Part shown: positions 1 to 11,288 of the stretch, in pieces | Position numbering within the stretch: the first letter of the stretch is position 1 | Layout: each line of letters opens with the position of its first letter | Assembly: GCA_030159075.1 (NCBI GenBank) | Contig: BROG01001148.1 | Location: forward strand, 52,992-116,991 | From: Atrina japonica | Taxonomy: Eukaryota > Mollusca > Bivalvia > Pterioida > Pinnidae | Direction: 5' to 3' | DNA length: 64,000 nucleotides | The notes under the pieces: model-generated | Database searches by the model: none | Told to the model about the DNA's origin: nothing | Seen by the model: only the letters and a program-made list of their open reading frames with translations | Translations under genes and position numbers: made by a program

Positions 1-40
1 CAGACTTGAGTAAATTCTCAAGTTTTATGGTGCCGGGCCC
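1..40. mobile_element. Right end of another GGGCCC MITE copy
   Basis: The first 40 bases match the 3-prime end of the element at 3800-4018 (cagacttgagtaaattctca and then the gggccc terminus). The rest lies outside the window. Confidence 0.6.
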
Positions 41-2353
41 TGATTGGCGAAAGGGAGTGATCACTGTACATGGTTGTACTCCAGAAATACACTTTAACAT
101 AATTGAGAGGGGGCTCGATATTGTTTAACAAGATCCCCGTTCGACTGTAAAACGTAGTATTGCAAACTATATTTATTTCATGCTTTTTTGTGCGTTTGAA
201 TCCCGATGATTTTGGTTTATAGGATGGTTTATTTTCGACAGTTTGTTTATTTGCAATTTATTGTGTCCCAAATATGTTGTCGAGTGTCAAGGACAGCTTA
301 TATTGCTTTAAGTTGTTAATTGACATTAATTAAGATAATACAAAAACATGTAATACGTTTAGAAAAATCAATACACATGTATTCACATTTGTAAATAGTC
401 CTACCATAGCATGGGGTTGTATGATATCGCGGTACTTATGGGATTTTCTTAAATTACAGATAAAATAAAATTTACTAGGGAAGTTGTCTCCTGTTTCATT
501 ATAGTATAGGGAAAGATCTATTGTTCCATATGATTTTTACATTTCTTTCCCAGCAAGTGCTGATGTCACAGCATCCGCCATTACACACATGAAAGGAAGG
601 TTACTATATGAAATCGCGGTAATGACAATATTTCCTTCTACGGAGGACCAGAAGTGCTAATTAGTCATAAAAACTCGTCAATCTGTATAACTGAATGTGT
701 GGATTAAGTTCTAAGGGAATGAAATTTTAAAATGACCAAAAAACAAACCCAGGAGGACAATTCCAAAAAATATGGTTTTATAAAGAAAGTCGAATCTAAC
801 CTGTATGGCAGTGTGCTGTATCAAACAATGGAACATCATCAACACAGATAGCATTAACAAATTTGAGTTTATATACATGTTGTAAATCTTGTGTTACGAT
901 AAATTTTGCTGATCTTCACAATGGGATTGCTGATGTTTTCATTAAAAACGTTACTGAACGTTAATAAAAACGTTATTGCACCTTAAGACTTCTATAAAAT
1001 TTTCGACCGACCAGCGTTCTTCCATATAAGGATGGCTATGTGACCTTTGACCTTTTATCGATTGCAACCATCAGACGACACAAACTTGCCTGTTCCGATA
1101 GGAATTCGTTCATTTTACAATGGCAATTTGTAGTATTGTGTTACATATATCGGTAGTTGCAGAAAAGCGTAATGTTGCAAGGAATGCATTTAAAATTGTT
1201 TATTAATCTCCAACATTTTTCTGATTTCTCAAATTCTCTGGTATTTCCCTTCACTTACATTTCTTTATTGATAGTCCGCGTAATCAAATGATTCCACATT
1301 ATGTTGTAATTAATTGAAAACGATGAAATGCAAATGAAAAGCAATCCTTATATTTATATATATATTACCATTTTCTGTGAAACTGTTAGTTGGTTACGAA
1401 ATTCATTCTATATAATTGCTTTGCGGTGGGATTTTTTCATATGACGTAACATCTAAACAGGTGTGTGAGACGAGAAGTATTTCCTTTCTTCTGCCCGGAA
1501 ATGCTAAGTGGAATGAAGGATTATTTTCTTATTTTCATATCATTTTGAAAGGAACTAGTGATATGGAAAATTTTGAATACTTATTGTCAGATTTATCTCG
1601 TTCGATCGACTTACTGACTTGTGGAAACGAGATAATCGACCAATCATATTGTACCTATGCAAGGGGAGATACTAAAGACCGGATTTTGTTGTTGTCCGGA
1701 TATGTTCGGGTATGACCGGACGGAGTTTTATGTGCATTTAACATGAAAATAGTATAAAAGAGTTATAATTTTATGAATCTTTAGGATATAAACTACAAAT
1801 ATGTCAAAAATTTGAATACATTTTCTGTTTTTTTAGTATCTTGATAGGCTTTTAAAATCGTGATACATCGTGCCGATCTCATATTGACCTGAACGCTGAC
1901 CAGAATTGTCCTGAAGGAGTTTTATTTGCATTTAAAAGTAAAATAACACGGTAAACGCGTGTTTTTATGTACCAGAGAATTTCAGAAATCAGAAAAATCC
2001 TGAGATAGTTTATTTAGACTTAATTAATAAGTGAAACATTACCTTATGCTGTATTCATACGCGCCTTACTGTTGTATACAAGAGGAATATCAATTGATGC
2101 TTGCCGTCCTGACCTAAATATAAATCTACGCGTGTTTTAATTATTTAACGACTGCACATGTCAATATCTCACTGATCAATTTTTTTTTTTATGTTTAAAT
2201 ACAGTTTTGTGAGAAAGAAAATAAAGCATACATTATAGATCTAGTGATTGAGGTCTTTATCTCTGTGTATTCCAGATCGCGCAAACTATTATTGAAGTTT
2301 ATTTTTTATATTAAAAGTGCATTCCAATATAAAATGTACTCTAAGCACTTAAC
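41..2353. other. No gene recognised
   Basis: AT-rich sequence downstream of copy A exon 3. One 99-codon open frame at 1416-1715 on the plus strand has no recognisable motif. DHDH exon 4 was looked for here and not found. Confidence 0.5.
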
Positions 2354-2517
2354 CTCAATGAAAAATTTCTTTTTCTTTCTTTCTAATTCGAACAACTCCA
2401 GAGTTTGATTTGTACAAATCGCCATTGGTATCTCACACAACACATGGTGTCCAGCATTCAGTATTTGTCTGGTAAGTGACACGTGTTTATTGTTTATGAC
2501 TCCAATATAGACAACAT
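2354..2517 (-). pseudogene. Copy A exon 3 with EKP lysine replaced
   Basis: 164 bp, CAG acceptor and GTTAAG donor. Encodes VYIGVINNKHVSL and CEIPMAICTNQ; Lys97 is Ile. A long CAT-type repeat starts only a few bases from the acceptor on the intron side. Confidence 0.77.
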
Positions 2518-2529
2518 CTGATGAAAATG

Positions 2530-3116
2530 TACAATAAAATCATCATAATCAACATCATTGCCGCTTCCACCACCACCATCCCTACCATCATCATCATCAT
2601 CATCATTATCATCGTCGTCATCATCGCCGCTACCAACACCACCATCATCATCTTTGCCGCTACCACGTACCACCATCAATATCATCGCCGCTACCACCAC
2701 CATCACCACCACCACCATCAGCATCATCACCATCATCATCATCATCATCGCTGCCACCAACATCATTATTATCATCATCATCATCATTATCATCATCATT
2801 AGCATCACCATCGTCGTCATCGTCATCATCATCATCATCATCGTCGTCATCATCATCATCGTCATTATCGCCGCTACCAACACCACCATCATCATCTTTG
2901 CCGCTACCACGTACCACCATCAATATCATCGCCGCTACCACCACCATCACCACCACCACCATCATCATCAGCATCATCATCATCATCATCATCGTCGTCG
3001 TCGTCATCATCGCTGCCACCAACACCATTATTATCATCATCATTATCATCAGCAGCAGCAGCAGCAGCAGCAGCAGCATCATCATCATCAGCAGCAGCAT
3101 CATCATCATCATCATC
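2530..3116. repeat. Long CAT/CAC/CAG trinucleotide tract in intron 2 of copy A
   Basis: About 590 bp of mixed trinucleotides with an internal duplication (ccgctaccaacaccaccatc at about 2628 and 2872). The apparent reading frames through it are artefacts of base composition. Confidence 0.9.
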
Positions 3117-3550
3117 AAAACTCCCTTACTGTAGTATTTTAGTTGTTGTTATTTTACTTTCGATCATTTTACACCCAATATGACGGATTTTCAACTTTTT
3201 ACGGTTTTTGCATCTTAATATCTGTTCCTCGATGACGAGTGTGTTAAATGTACGGGGTTGCTAGGTTCTAATTTACAGTTGAATACAAAATTTAATTATT
3301 TACATGTTTAACTAATAATGAGAAGCATTGGTCAATAATCTCCCTTATTGATAGATGTCAATCCTGTAGATTGGATATTATGGACATCAAAAGTGTGGAA
3401 AGGGGGAAAGAACCTGTTGATCTGATCGGTCAGTAGATGAAACATTAGCTTTGTCATTTATAAGTGAATCAATAAAAATAAACAAGAATATTTGTAGTAC
3501 TGTCAGATGATAATAGAAAATTTCTTTTGGCGCAGAATAATAAGTTATCA

Positions 3551-3681
3551 TCGACAGAGGATGCTTACTCCTCCATGGCACCTGATCTCACCTCTTGATT
3601 TTAAGAGGTCCGTGTTTATCCATTTTTAGCAGATTTGTACCTAGATCCTGGACATCCAAATGATTTATACTTTGGTATCTG
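3551..3681 (-). repeat. Interspersed repeat (gataccaaagtat family)
   Basis: The reverse complement starts gataccaaagtataaatc and includes acaaacacggacctctt-type and ggtgggatcaggtgccat-type segments. It recurs at 6773, 9058, 17022 and 43630. Here it interrupts another repeat whose uninterrupted copy is at 46172-46645. Confidence 0.6.
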
Positions 3682-3799
3682 AGATTTTTTATATTATAAA
3701 CAATTAAACATTTTAAAGTAGAAATGCAATGGCAATTATATTACATTATTGATTACATATATTTTGTTTAATACTATTGATCTTTCAGCACATAGTACT

Positions 3800-4018
3800 G
3801 GGCCCAGCATCATAAAACCTAAGAATTACTTACGTCTAGAAATTTTACTCAAGTGTGGCAAATCCTGAAATCTGATTGGCTGAGCAGGCCAATTTGAGAA
3901 TGTTCTCAGACTTGAGTAAATTCTCAAGTTTTATGGTGCTGGGTCCTGATTAGCTGAGCAGGTCAATTTGAGAATATTCTCAGACGAGTAAATTCTCAAG
4001 TTTCATGGTGCCGGGCCC
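3800..4018. mobile_element. MITE-like element with GGGCCC terminal inverted repeats
   Basis: A 219-bp element starting gggcccagcatcataaaac and ending with the near-complement gtttcatggtgccgggccc (19 bp, 3 mismatches). It contains a tandem internal repeat (ctcaga...gagtaaattctcaagttt, twice). It interrupts a repeat seen whole at 46172-46645. No clear target duplication was found. Confidence 0.6.
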
Positions 4019-4365
4019 AGATTTGACCCAGACCTATATATATGGGAATGAGATTGGCCTGAAGTTTGACGAATAAGCATTAAATACTAGGGGATAAGTA
4101 AAAGTCATTTCATTCGAGTTCTATTTTTGGTCACAATATTTGTTTGTTTAATTATCAAATATCAATTACCACTTGTTGTTTATCTGCTGGACTTGATACA
4201 CGAAAGCGACATCTGGAATCAAATGTAGATAATCTTTACAAATATTTGTTTTGAACAATAACATTGATTTAGCTTACGTTAAATCAGTGACAGGAACCAA
4301 GAAAAAAGTGACAAAGACGATTCATCTATTAAGAAGACATTTATTGAGGTAAGGTGAATTATTAC

Positions 4366-4477
4366 CAATATCAGGATTGTCTGCCATTTCGTCATAGGAA
4401 TCGTAAGCATTCTTGATGTCAAACTTTTCTGCGAAAGCCTGGGCTCTTTGTTTCGACTTTGAGGCTACAGCCAATAT
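4366..4477 (-). pseudogene. Copy A exon 2
   Basis: 112 bp, CAG acceptor and GTAAT donor. Encodes AVASKSKQRAQAFAEKFDI and [13 protein letters not shown]. Confidence 0.75.
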
Positions 4478-5393
4478 CTGTATAATTTACAGGGAAAGAT
4501 ATATTTGGACATCAATAATTCGTTTTCCTTTGTGATGCTATTTTACTGTTTATTGAACTGCCTTTATTGAAGTTTACACATGTATTAAAATGAGGCATTA
4601 GCAGTCTACATGAAACTGCAGAACTGACACCAGATTTTGAGAAAACTTCAGTAATATGGATTGGTGCTAAAATTAACTCAAAAGAAAGGATCTGCAAAGA
4701 ATTGGGTGGAGGGAGAGTTTACAATTTTAGAGAATAATTATAATGCCTCACTTGAAAATATATAAAAAAAATAACTTTGAAGATAAAATTTTAAAATTAG
4801 AAGAGATATTTATATTTGGTCAAAAGAAAATTAACCACAATGGGAAATCAACGGTTGTCAAAATATTATTACTTTTTTTTAAAAATACCCATTTATTGAT
4901 TAGTTTACCAAATCCAAACCAAGATCTAATGAAACAGCTGGACAGAGAACTAGCTCAATAGATCTGGGGAGGTAGAGTGGTTAGGGTTGCTAGAAAAATA
5001 ATATGTCAAGACTATAAAAATGCCGGGTGCCGCATAATTTATATAATAACTTTTGTTAAAGCTTTAAAACTGACACGGATTCGCCGAATTTTACCAGTAA
5101 TGTTTTTGTTGATAATTCCCCCGACCCCCAAAAATGTAACTGTATTTTTTACGTCGCCCATGTGGCACAATGCCTTCATGAGAGTTGGTCAAACATGTAC
5201 TTTTATTTAAAAAAAAGTATGAATCAGGTATTGTGCTAGTTCGGGGCCTATAATTGAACTCAACCTATATTTAGGTCCACTTAGGCAGTATGTATTATCC
5301 CTATTGTGACATCAGTCATCCGACTAAACGTGTGAAATGTAGAACACCGATTGCATAAAAAGTGTATAACTACTTAACAGTATTCTTTTTCAG

Positions 5394-5395
<2 letters not shown>

Positions 5396-5461
<66 letters not shown>
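5396..5461. repeat. (CT)n microsatellite
   Basis: About 33 CT units upstream of exon 2 in intron 1 of copy A. Confidence 0.95.
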
Positions 5462-5464
<3 letters not shown>

Positions 5465-5795
5465 CACACTTCAGACTTGAATGCATTCTGTAAAACTCGA
5501 AATAATAATAATGATTAGTTGTTAACTTAAAACGTTAATATTTACTGCGAAGAAACATGTATTGGTTGTTTAAAAGTAACAGTTCCAGTTGCTGTTTCTA
5601 AGTCTCTTTTTGTATTCTAAATATAAACTACATAATACCAATGTAGAATTTTTTATTACCGGTGACAAATGGGAGGCTATAGAATGTGTAATTACACAAT
5701 AAGATTACGCGAAAGGAAATTTTTGATCTTACACAAAACAATCTGTATCGGAACATCTATCAAGATGTGGTTTAGCAGAATGATAAAAACAATAC

Positions 5796-5885
5796 CTTAT
5801 GTTCTCCTGGTGGTAAGGTTTTCACAGCTGAGCAAAAGTCACTAGAAATCAACCCAGCACCACATATTTCCAACCGTAACGCCAT
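5796..5885 (-). pseudogene. Copy A exon 1
   Basis: ATG at 5885; reads [17 protein letters not shown] and ends at a GTAT donor after the HK codons. Trp5 and Gly6 of the other copies are Leu and Glu. Confidence 0.75.
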
Positions 5886-6181
5886 TGTGATCCCTGATCT
5901 TAACACGAAAAAAATAGATTTATTGTGAATTTTAATTCTTTCTCGACTCATCCTTCCATATATTTTTAACCAAAATATCCAAATAATTGTTTTACATTCT
6001 GTAGTCGACAAATTATATTCAACAAATGTGCAATAAATATTGTCAGGTGTATTAGTTTATTACACAAAGACACCAATAACTCTCTTCTTCTTTAGGACAA
6101 TCGAGTTTGTTAGTGGGTATTTTGTTTTGTGTATATTTGACTAACTGTCTGTATTTGTACATGTACTGTGTCCAGACTGCT

Positions 6182-6302
<121 letters not shown>

Positions 6303-6772
6303 AAATCTATATAAACACTTCATACGATTTTGTTTATAATTGTTTATATAGATTTTGTTTACTATTAAACAAAACAAAGACTTTGGATCCATGTGTGTGT
6401 GTGTGTTACTAATAACTAAGATACATTCAACTTCATTAAGAATTTATTTTAACATAAATGAAGCTATATCCCATACTAATAGTGTTATAACATTATAGTG
6501 AAATACAGAGCAAAGTCATTGTTTGTCATAGATATATGAAATTCTAAAATTATTTAGTATTGTAAAAAGTAATTATAAAAATATATAGAGAGATTATGAT
6601 AGCTTAAAATACATAAAAACAATTGCGATTTTGGTGCAAATTGCTTGAGATACCCCGTTTGGTAATTATTCCTTTGGAAATGATTAATGTGACCTCATTT
6701 TTTGTATATGCATACCACATTGAACCTGACCTTATTTTCACAAAATATATAAAATTATGATATACAAATCAC

Positions 6773-6930
6773 GGATACCAAAGTATTAATCTTCAGGATG
6801 TCCAGGATACAATATACAAATCTGGTGAATGTTGGACAAACGCAGACCTCAGAAAATCTACAGGTGGGATCAAATGTCATGGAGGAGTAAGCATGCCCTG
6901 TTGACCAGTTCCACCTGTCGTGAGTCCACA
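6773..6930 (+). repeat. Interspersed repeat (gataccaaagtat family)
   Basis: Diverged copy ending gtgagtccacagtc, a longer 3-prime end than the copy at 3551. Confidence 0.6.
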
Positions 6931-7010
6931 GTCTAATTTAAATGAAATAAGTGAGGAATGAATACTCTTTTACAATTGGTAATTTTAAAGAAAATAAAAA
7001 TAGTTATACC

Positions 7011-7116
<106 letters not shown>

Positions 7117-7609
7117 TGTTATTGTACATCAATCTTTAGTATAAAACACGGAAACGATTGTTTTGGAAAATCAAGCTAATGCTCATTTAAACATTATTTA
7201 TTACATTGCAGCTAACATTACTATTATAAAATTTCACTAATGATAAATATCTTTCAATTCTATCAAATGTTTTTCTTTTTACACTTATATATTAAATAAT
7301 TGAATAAGCCTATACAACATCATTGGCAGAACTTCTTTTCTTTTTGAAACCAAATTTACAAATTAAAATTTTTTATTTATTTTATCACACATCTCTAACC
7401 ACTTGTACAACCTGTTACTTAAAATTGTAGAAAAAAAATCATTAAAAAAAACTAGTGTTATACCCCTATAGTTATATACATAATCATGATCATAGTTCCT
7501 TGACACAAGAACATTTATACCTTGTGATTATTTTGTAGGACAACTACCGCTTTAAACAATATTAGCAAGTTGAGTGATGAATGGCACCAACATCTTGCCA
7601 CATATTGGA

Positions 7610-7653
7610 GTTCAACTGATGAATTCTAATCGATAGAAACGATCGTCTTGAGC
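7610..7653 (+). ncRNA. Degenerate hammerhead-ribozyme-like motif
   Basis: Core boxes CTGATGA (7616-7622) and GAAAC (7636-7640) are followed by GATCGTC ending at the expected cleavage site (7647). The 5-prime gttcaa and 3-prime ttgagc can pair as a 6-bp stem I with one wobble; acgatcgt is a self-complementary stem III without a loop, the form known for dimeric hammerheads of Penelope-like elements. The stem II segment pairs poorly, so activity is doubtful. Confidence 0.45.
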
Positions 7654-8667
7654 ATTATAACTTTGGTATTATGTTTATAATATATAACCACTAGGTCGTT
7701 GCAACTGCTGGTGGACTGTTTGAGTCCCCGAGGGTATACATAAACCTAGTACTTGGTGTTTTGGTACCAGCTGATAATCTTATACTAAAGTAATATCTCG
7801 CACTGATAACGTCATTCAAATTCTAAATTCCTCAAAAGCCAAGATAGTCATCTTTTTACAGTGGTTACTCTTAGACGGATATGGCTATGCATTTAGATTT
7901 ATTATTTGGCCTTGTATAGTACCAATTTCTCTTTAGAAAATATGCATCTTTTATAAATTGAATCTCTGAAGTATAATTGACAGATCGTCTTGTGCATTAT
8001 AACTTTGGTATTCTGTTTATAATATCTTTAAATATTTCACGAAGCAATTCATCATCTCTAGTACCCCCTTAAATGTTTAATTGTAATATGAACATAGAAT
8101 ATCGAATGACTCATTTATCAGTAAATCATTTGTGCATCGAATTATTAACATCGTTATCACAACTTATAGTAAAACAATTTTGAAATATCATAAAAATGAA
8201 TAGTCAAAATACATCCTATAAATTTACACAATGTACGTACTTTTTGCAGAAAGGACCTAATGTTTTCACGAGAGGCTAAAACATAATTTCTCTCCAGTTA
8301 TTCTACGGTGTTTTTATAATCCATTTTACTTTATTATATAATTATATTCCTTGCACACACATGCCAAATTAAAACTATTAGTCTGGCATTTATGACAGAA
8401 AGAATAAGTTCTCGCAATACAATTTAATTTTACAATTTCTTTCAATCACCATCAAACCATTTATTATTATTCACAAAATGTAGATTGTCATTTGCACTAT
8501 CTTGTCCTACTTTAAGGCGCCTTAAGCATTTGGATTTGGTTCCCCCAAAACTTGGACATCTTTTTCAAAGTGATTACTCATAGACGGATTTGGGATTATA
8601 TTTAGGTTCATTTTTGTCCTTGTATGATACCACTTCCGTTATGGAACTCTACATTTATTTTAGATTA

Positions 8668-8715
8668 GAGCTCATCTGATGAAGTCATTTCGAAAGAAAC
8701 GATCGTCTTGAGAAT
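8668..8715 (+). ncRNA. Second hammerhead-like motif
   Basis: CTGATGA at 8676-8682, GAAAC at 8696-8700 and gatcgtc to 8707, with an imperfect stem I (ctca with tgag). Stem II is again weak. It lies about 60 bp before a Penelope RT fragment. Confidence 0.4.
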
Positions 8716-8769
8716 TTGTTTTGGTCCTTTTTTTTCAAACTTATAATTTTGGTATTATGTTTAGCAGTG

Positions 8770-9066
8770 TCCTTTAATTTGACATTTAGATATATCGACG
8801 ACGTTTTGTCAACTAATGAGGAAATTTTTCATGTCAGTGTGATATATCCCAGCGAACTAGAGATTAAATATACAAAAGAATCAAGCATACATGGTTCATA
8901 CTTAGACATTTTACTTACTACAGACACAGACGGGAAATTAACAACTAAGCTATACGACAAACGCGACGAATTCGGCTTTCCCATTGTAAATTTTCCACAA
9001 TTGAGTAGTAATATCCCACAGTCACCTGCATATGGAGTTTATATTTCACAAATATCAGATACCAAA
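8770..9066 (+). mobile_element. Penelope-like RT fragment
   Basis: An open frame showing NLTFRYIDDVLSTNEE, YLDILLTTDTDGKL, YDKRDEFGFPIVNFP and AYGVYISQ, i.e. the C-terminal half of the RT, cut off where an interspersed repeat starts at 9058. Confidence 0.78.
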
Positions 9067-9222
9067 GTATAAATCTTTAGGATGTTCAAGATATAGATAC
9101 AAATCTGGTAAAAATGGACAAACACGGACCTCTGGAAACCAAGAGGTGGGATCAGGTGCCATAGAGGAGTAAGCATCCTCTGTCGATCGGTCACACCCCC
9201 CGTGAGTCCACAGTCAAGTCCA
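9058..9222 (+). repeat. Interspersed repeat (gataccaaagtat family)
   Basis: Best-preserved copy (to gtgagtccacagtcaagtcc). It starts exactly where the Penelope RT fragment breaks off. Confidence 0.62.
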
Positions 9223-9393
9223 AATTAGTAAGTAAAATGTCTAAGTATGACAAAACGTCGTCGATATATCTAAATATCAAATTAAACATATACGTTTTGC
9301 ATAAAATGTTTGCGTAAAATGATAGATTAGTTAGTCTTTGTCTCAAATTTGATTAGTAGGTCCAGTTTGAGCTGTTCAGCTGTAGACGTATTT

Positions 9394-9697
9394 GACGAGA
9401 CATATGTTTTTATATTCTGTTACTTTTAACCAGTTACTATACAGACAATTTAATCTGCCTGATCATTCTATCCTTTCCCTGAGAGTCCGTATTTTAGAAA
9501 AGATATATCATCCCACAAACAACCCCAACTTAAGCACCCCTTTTTTGACGAGACATATTTTTTATATTCTGTTACTTTTAACCAGTTACTATACAGACAT
9601 TTTAATCTGCCTGATCATTCTATCCTTTCCCTGAGAGTCCGTATTTTAGAAAAGATATATCATCTCACAAACAACCCCAACTTAAGCACCCCTTTTC
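9394..9697. repeat. Tandem duplication of about 153 bp inside the Penelope endonuclease region
   Basis: gacgagacatat...cttaagcacccctttt occurs at 9394-9546 and again at 9547-9697 with few differences. The continuing endonuclease-like sequence follows only the second copy. Confidence 0.85.
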
Positions 9698-10001
9698 GAC
9701 GAAAACGGGAAGAACACTGGATTCGACAGCTGGGAACTGCTGCACCATATGGATGCAACGACCATGTCGATAGCCTAGGGAATCTTACCAGTCCTGGATG
9801 CCAATCGGTAAATGTTTTAAACCTATTTGACCGAACCAGTAGGAGACATCGCAGCCATGGCTCAAGGAAATATAACAAGCCCGAGATTCATAATGTCTCA
9901 TTCGATGGTCTTCTACCATTCGTCAATCGTCAATTAGGTCTGCATCATATTCGTACAAAACTGTACTCACTCCCGTTGAAAAAATTACATAACTTTCTAC
10001 G

Positions 10002-10694
10002 ATGACAGTATGTTTTACCGATGCTGGTTCTCCAGAATATCGACTTCATGGTATCATTTTGGACATTTCATACAACAGATTATTCAAAGCTGTCAGGACT
10101 AATGAACATAAAGAAACAAGAAATCGCCCGTTCCTCAAGGTCAAATTTGCTAATAAGGGCATTGACGCTTTGAATATAAGCAATATTTTGAACCAAAAAT
10201 CCGTCCAAAGTAAGATCCCGCCATACTTCCAATGCAAAGATTCACCATTTATTTCCTATAGCTATACGCGTTCATTTGCCTCTAAGATCTTTAAGTACAA
10301 GGCAAATCTGCAGCAACTCAATTTACCCAGCCTTTCCCAGAACATTCCACCTTGTACCTGTTCTACATCTGAATCCATGTACTCTCCATGTGGCCATGTT
10401 GTGACAGGTGATCTCAACATTGTGCGCAACAGAAAACTGAGAGATCTTTTATGCAAAGGCCCAAAATATAGCGAACCTGTATCGTTTACATGGCGCCAAA
10501 ACTTTGAAATTATTATGGACGCATGTGAAGAGTACGCCATACGCTGGGCAAAGAAAGAAGATGTCGAACCTGATACTCTTTCGGAGTGGATTAAGTCGAT
10601 CAGTAATGTTCTTAAACGAAGAATTCGACAACTTAAACATTGTGTCAACACAAAACACAATTCAATTTTTCGTGACCCTTTCCCGTCTCCATGA
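10002..10694 (+). pseudogene. Penelope-like linker and C-x-C module ORF
   Basis: A 230-codon open frame with FLKVKFANKGIDALNISNIL, PCTCSTS, CGHVVTGDLNIVRN and KGPKYSEPVSFTW, features of the region before RT in this retroelement family. It continues in another frame after 10690. Confidence 0.75.
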
Positions 10695-11101
10695 AAATTT
10701 TATCATCGTTCCTGCTGACAAAGCATCCAACAACTTCACATTTGTCTGCAGGCGATACTACTTCAGCATCCTACAAGAGGAAACATGGACTAAACAGACT
10801 TCCTGGAAATGCTACATACTCTCTAACCGATTTCTCTACCTCTGAAATATTAGATAATCATAAATCCGTTCTCGCTTCGTTTGGAATACCCACATGTGAC
10901 ACGGAGCTTGAATTGCCATATATTTATTGGATTCCGAAGATGCACAAAAATCCCTATAAACACCGCTTCATTGCGGGGTCATCTAAGTGTTCCACCAAGC
11001 CTTTATCTATTTTGCTTACGAAACTTCTAACACATATTAAACAATGTCTTCAGAAGTACTGTATAACGGCCTACTCAAGAAACGGAGTCAATCAGATGTG
11101 A
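10691..11101 (+). pseudogene. Penelope-like RT, N-terminal part
   Basis: Open frame containing YIYWIPKMHKNPYKHRFIAG and SSKCSTKPLS, the first RT motifs of the element, ending at a stop after AYSRNGVNQM. The ADKASNN motif just upstream is in a different frame. Confidence 0.75.
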
Positions 11102-11288
11102 ATCCTAAAGAATTCAAAGGAATTGTTGGAACATTTAAAATCTCCAAATTTCAAACATATTACTAGCATCAAGTTAGTGATTTTTCGACCCTTTACACAA
11201 CAATCCCTCATCAAAAACTAAAAAACAGATTAACATCTATTATACAAAACTCTTTTGTATACAAAATGGTAATCGCAGATATAAATAT

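Larger units (their letters stand above)
3371..4110. repeat. Dispersed repeat R, split by two later insertions
   Basis: Segments 3371-3550, 3682-3799 and 4019-4110 align in order with 46213-46620; the gaps are filled by the gatacc-family repeat and by the MITE. This gives a relative order of insertion. Confidence 0.6.
2354..5885 (-). pseudogene. DHDH-like oxidoreductase, copy A, exons 1-3 only
   Basis: Three exons with the same lengths as in copies B and C: 5796-5885 (90 bp), 4366-4477 (112 bp) and 2354-2517 (164 bp), all with GT-AG borders and an open frame. Two family-critical positions are changed: the first Gly of the nucleotide-binding loop (WGICGAG) is Glu in LEICGAG, and the CEKP lysine is Ile in CEIPMA. 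Exon 4, expected about 700-800 bp downstream (near 1500) from the spacing in B and C, was not found in 1-2353. It is therefore either a truncated pseudogene or a gene continuing beyond the window with altered chemistry. Sequence divergence from B and C is larger than between B and C. Confidence 0.72.
7600..8715 (+). repeat. Penelope-associated pLTR-like repeats with hammerhead-like motifs
   Basis: The segment gatcgtcttgagcattataa occurs at 7641 and, with one change, at 7984; a third related start is at 8701. Downstream sequence (tggtggactgtttgagtccc, then taaacctagtacttgg) recurs in units B and C at 19258-19520 and 45766-46085. The block directly precedes the RT fragment at 8770, as the terminal repeats of these elements would. 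Confidence 0.55.

Noticed and set aside
1416..1715. 99-codon frame on the plus strand
   Set aside because: No recognisable domain and no splice context or conserved copy in the window; kept only as a note.
2494..3142. Open frames of 78-194 codons rich in His, Ile, Met, Asp or Ser on both strands
   Set aside because: They are translations of one trinucleotide microsatellite in several frames; no codon signal, and the tract lies in an intron.
10046..10660. Minus-strand frames of 63-132 codons
   Set aside because: Shadows of the Penelope-like coding strand.
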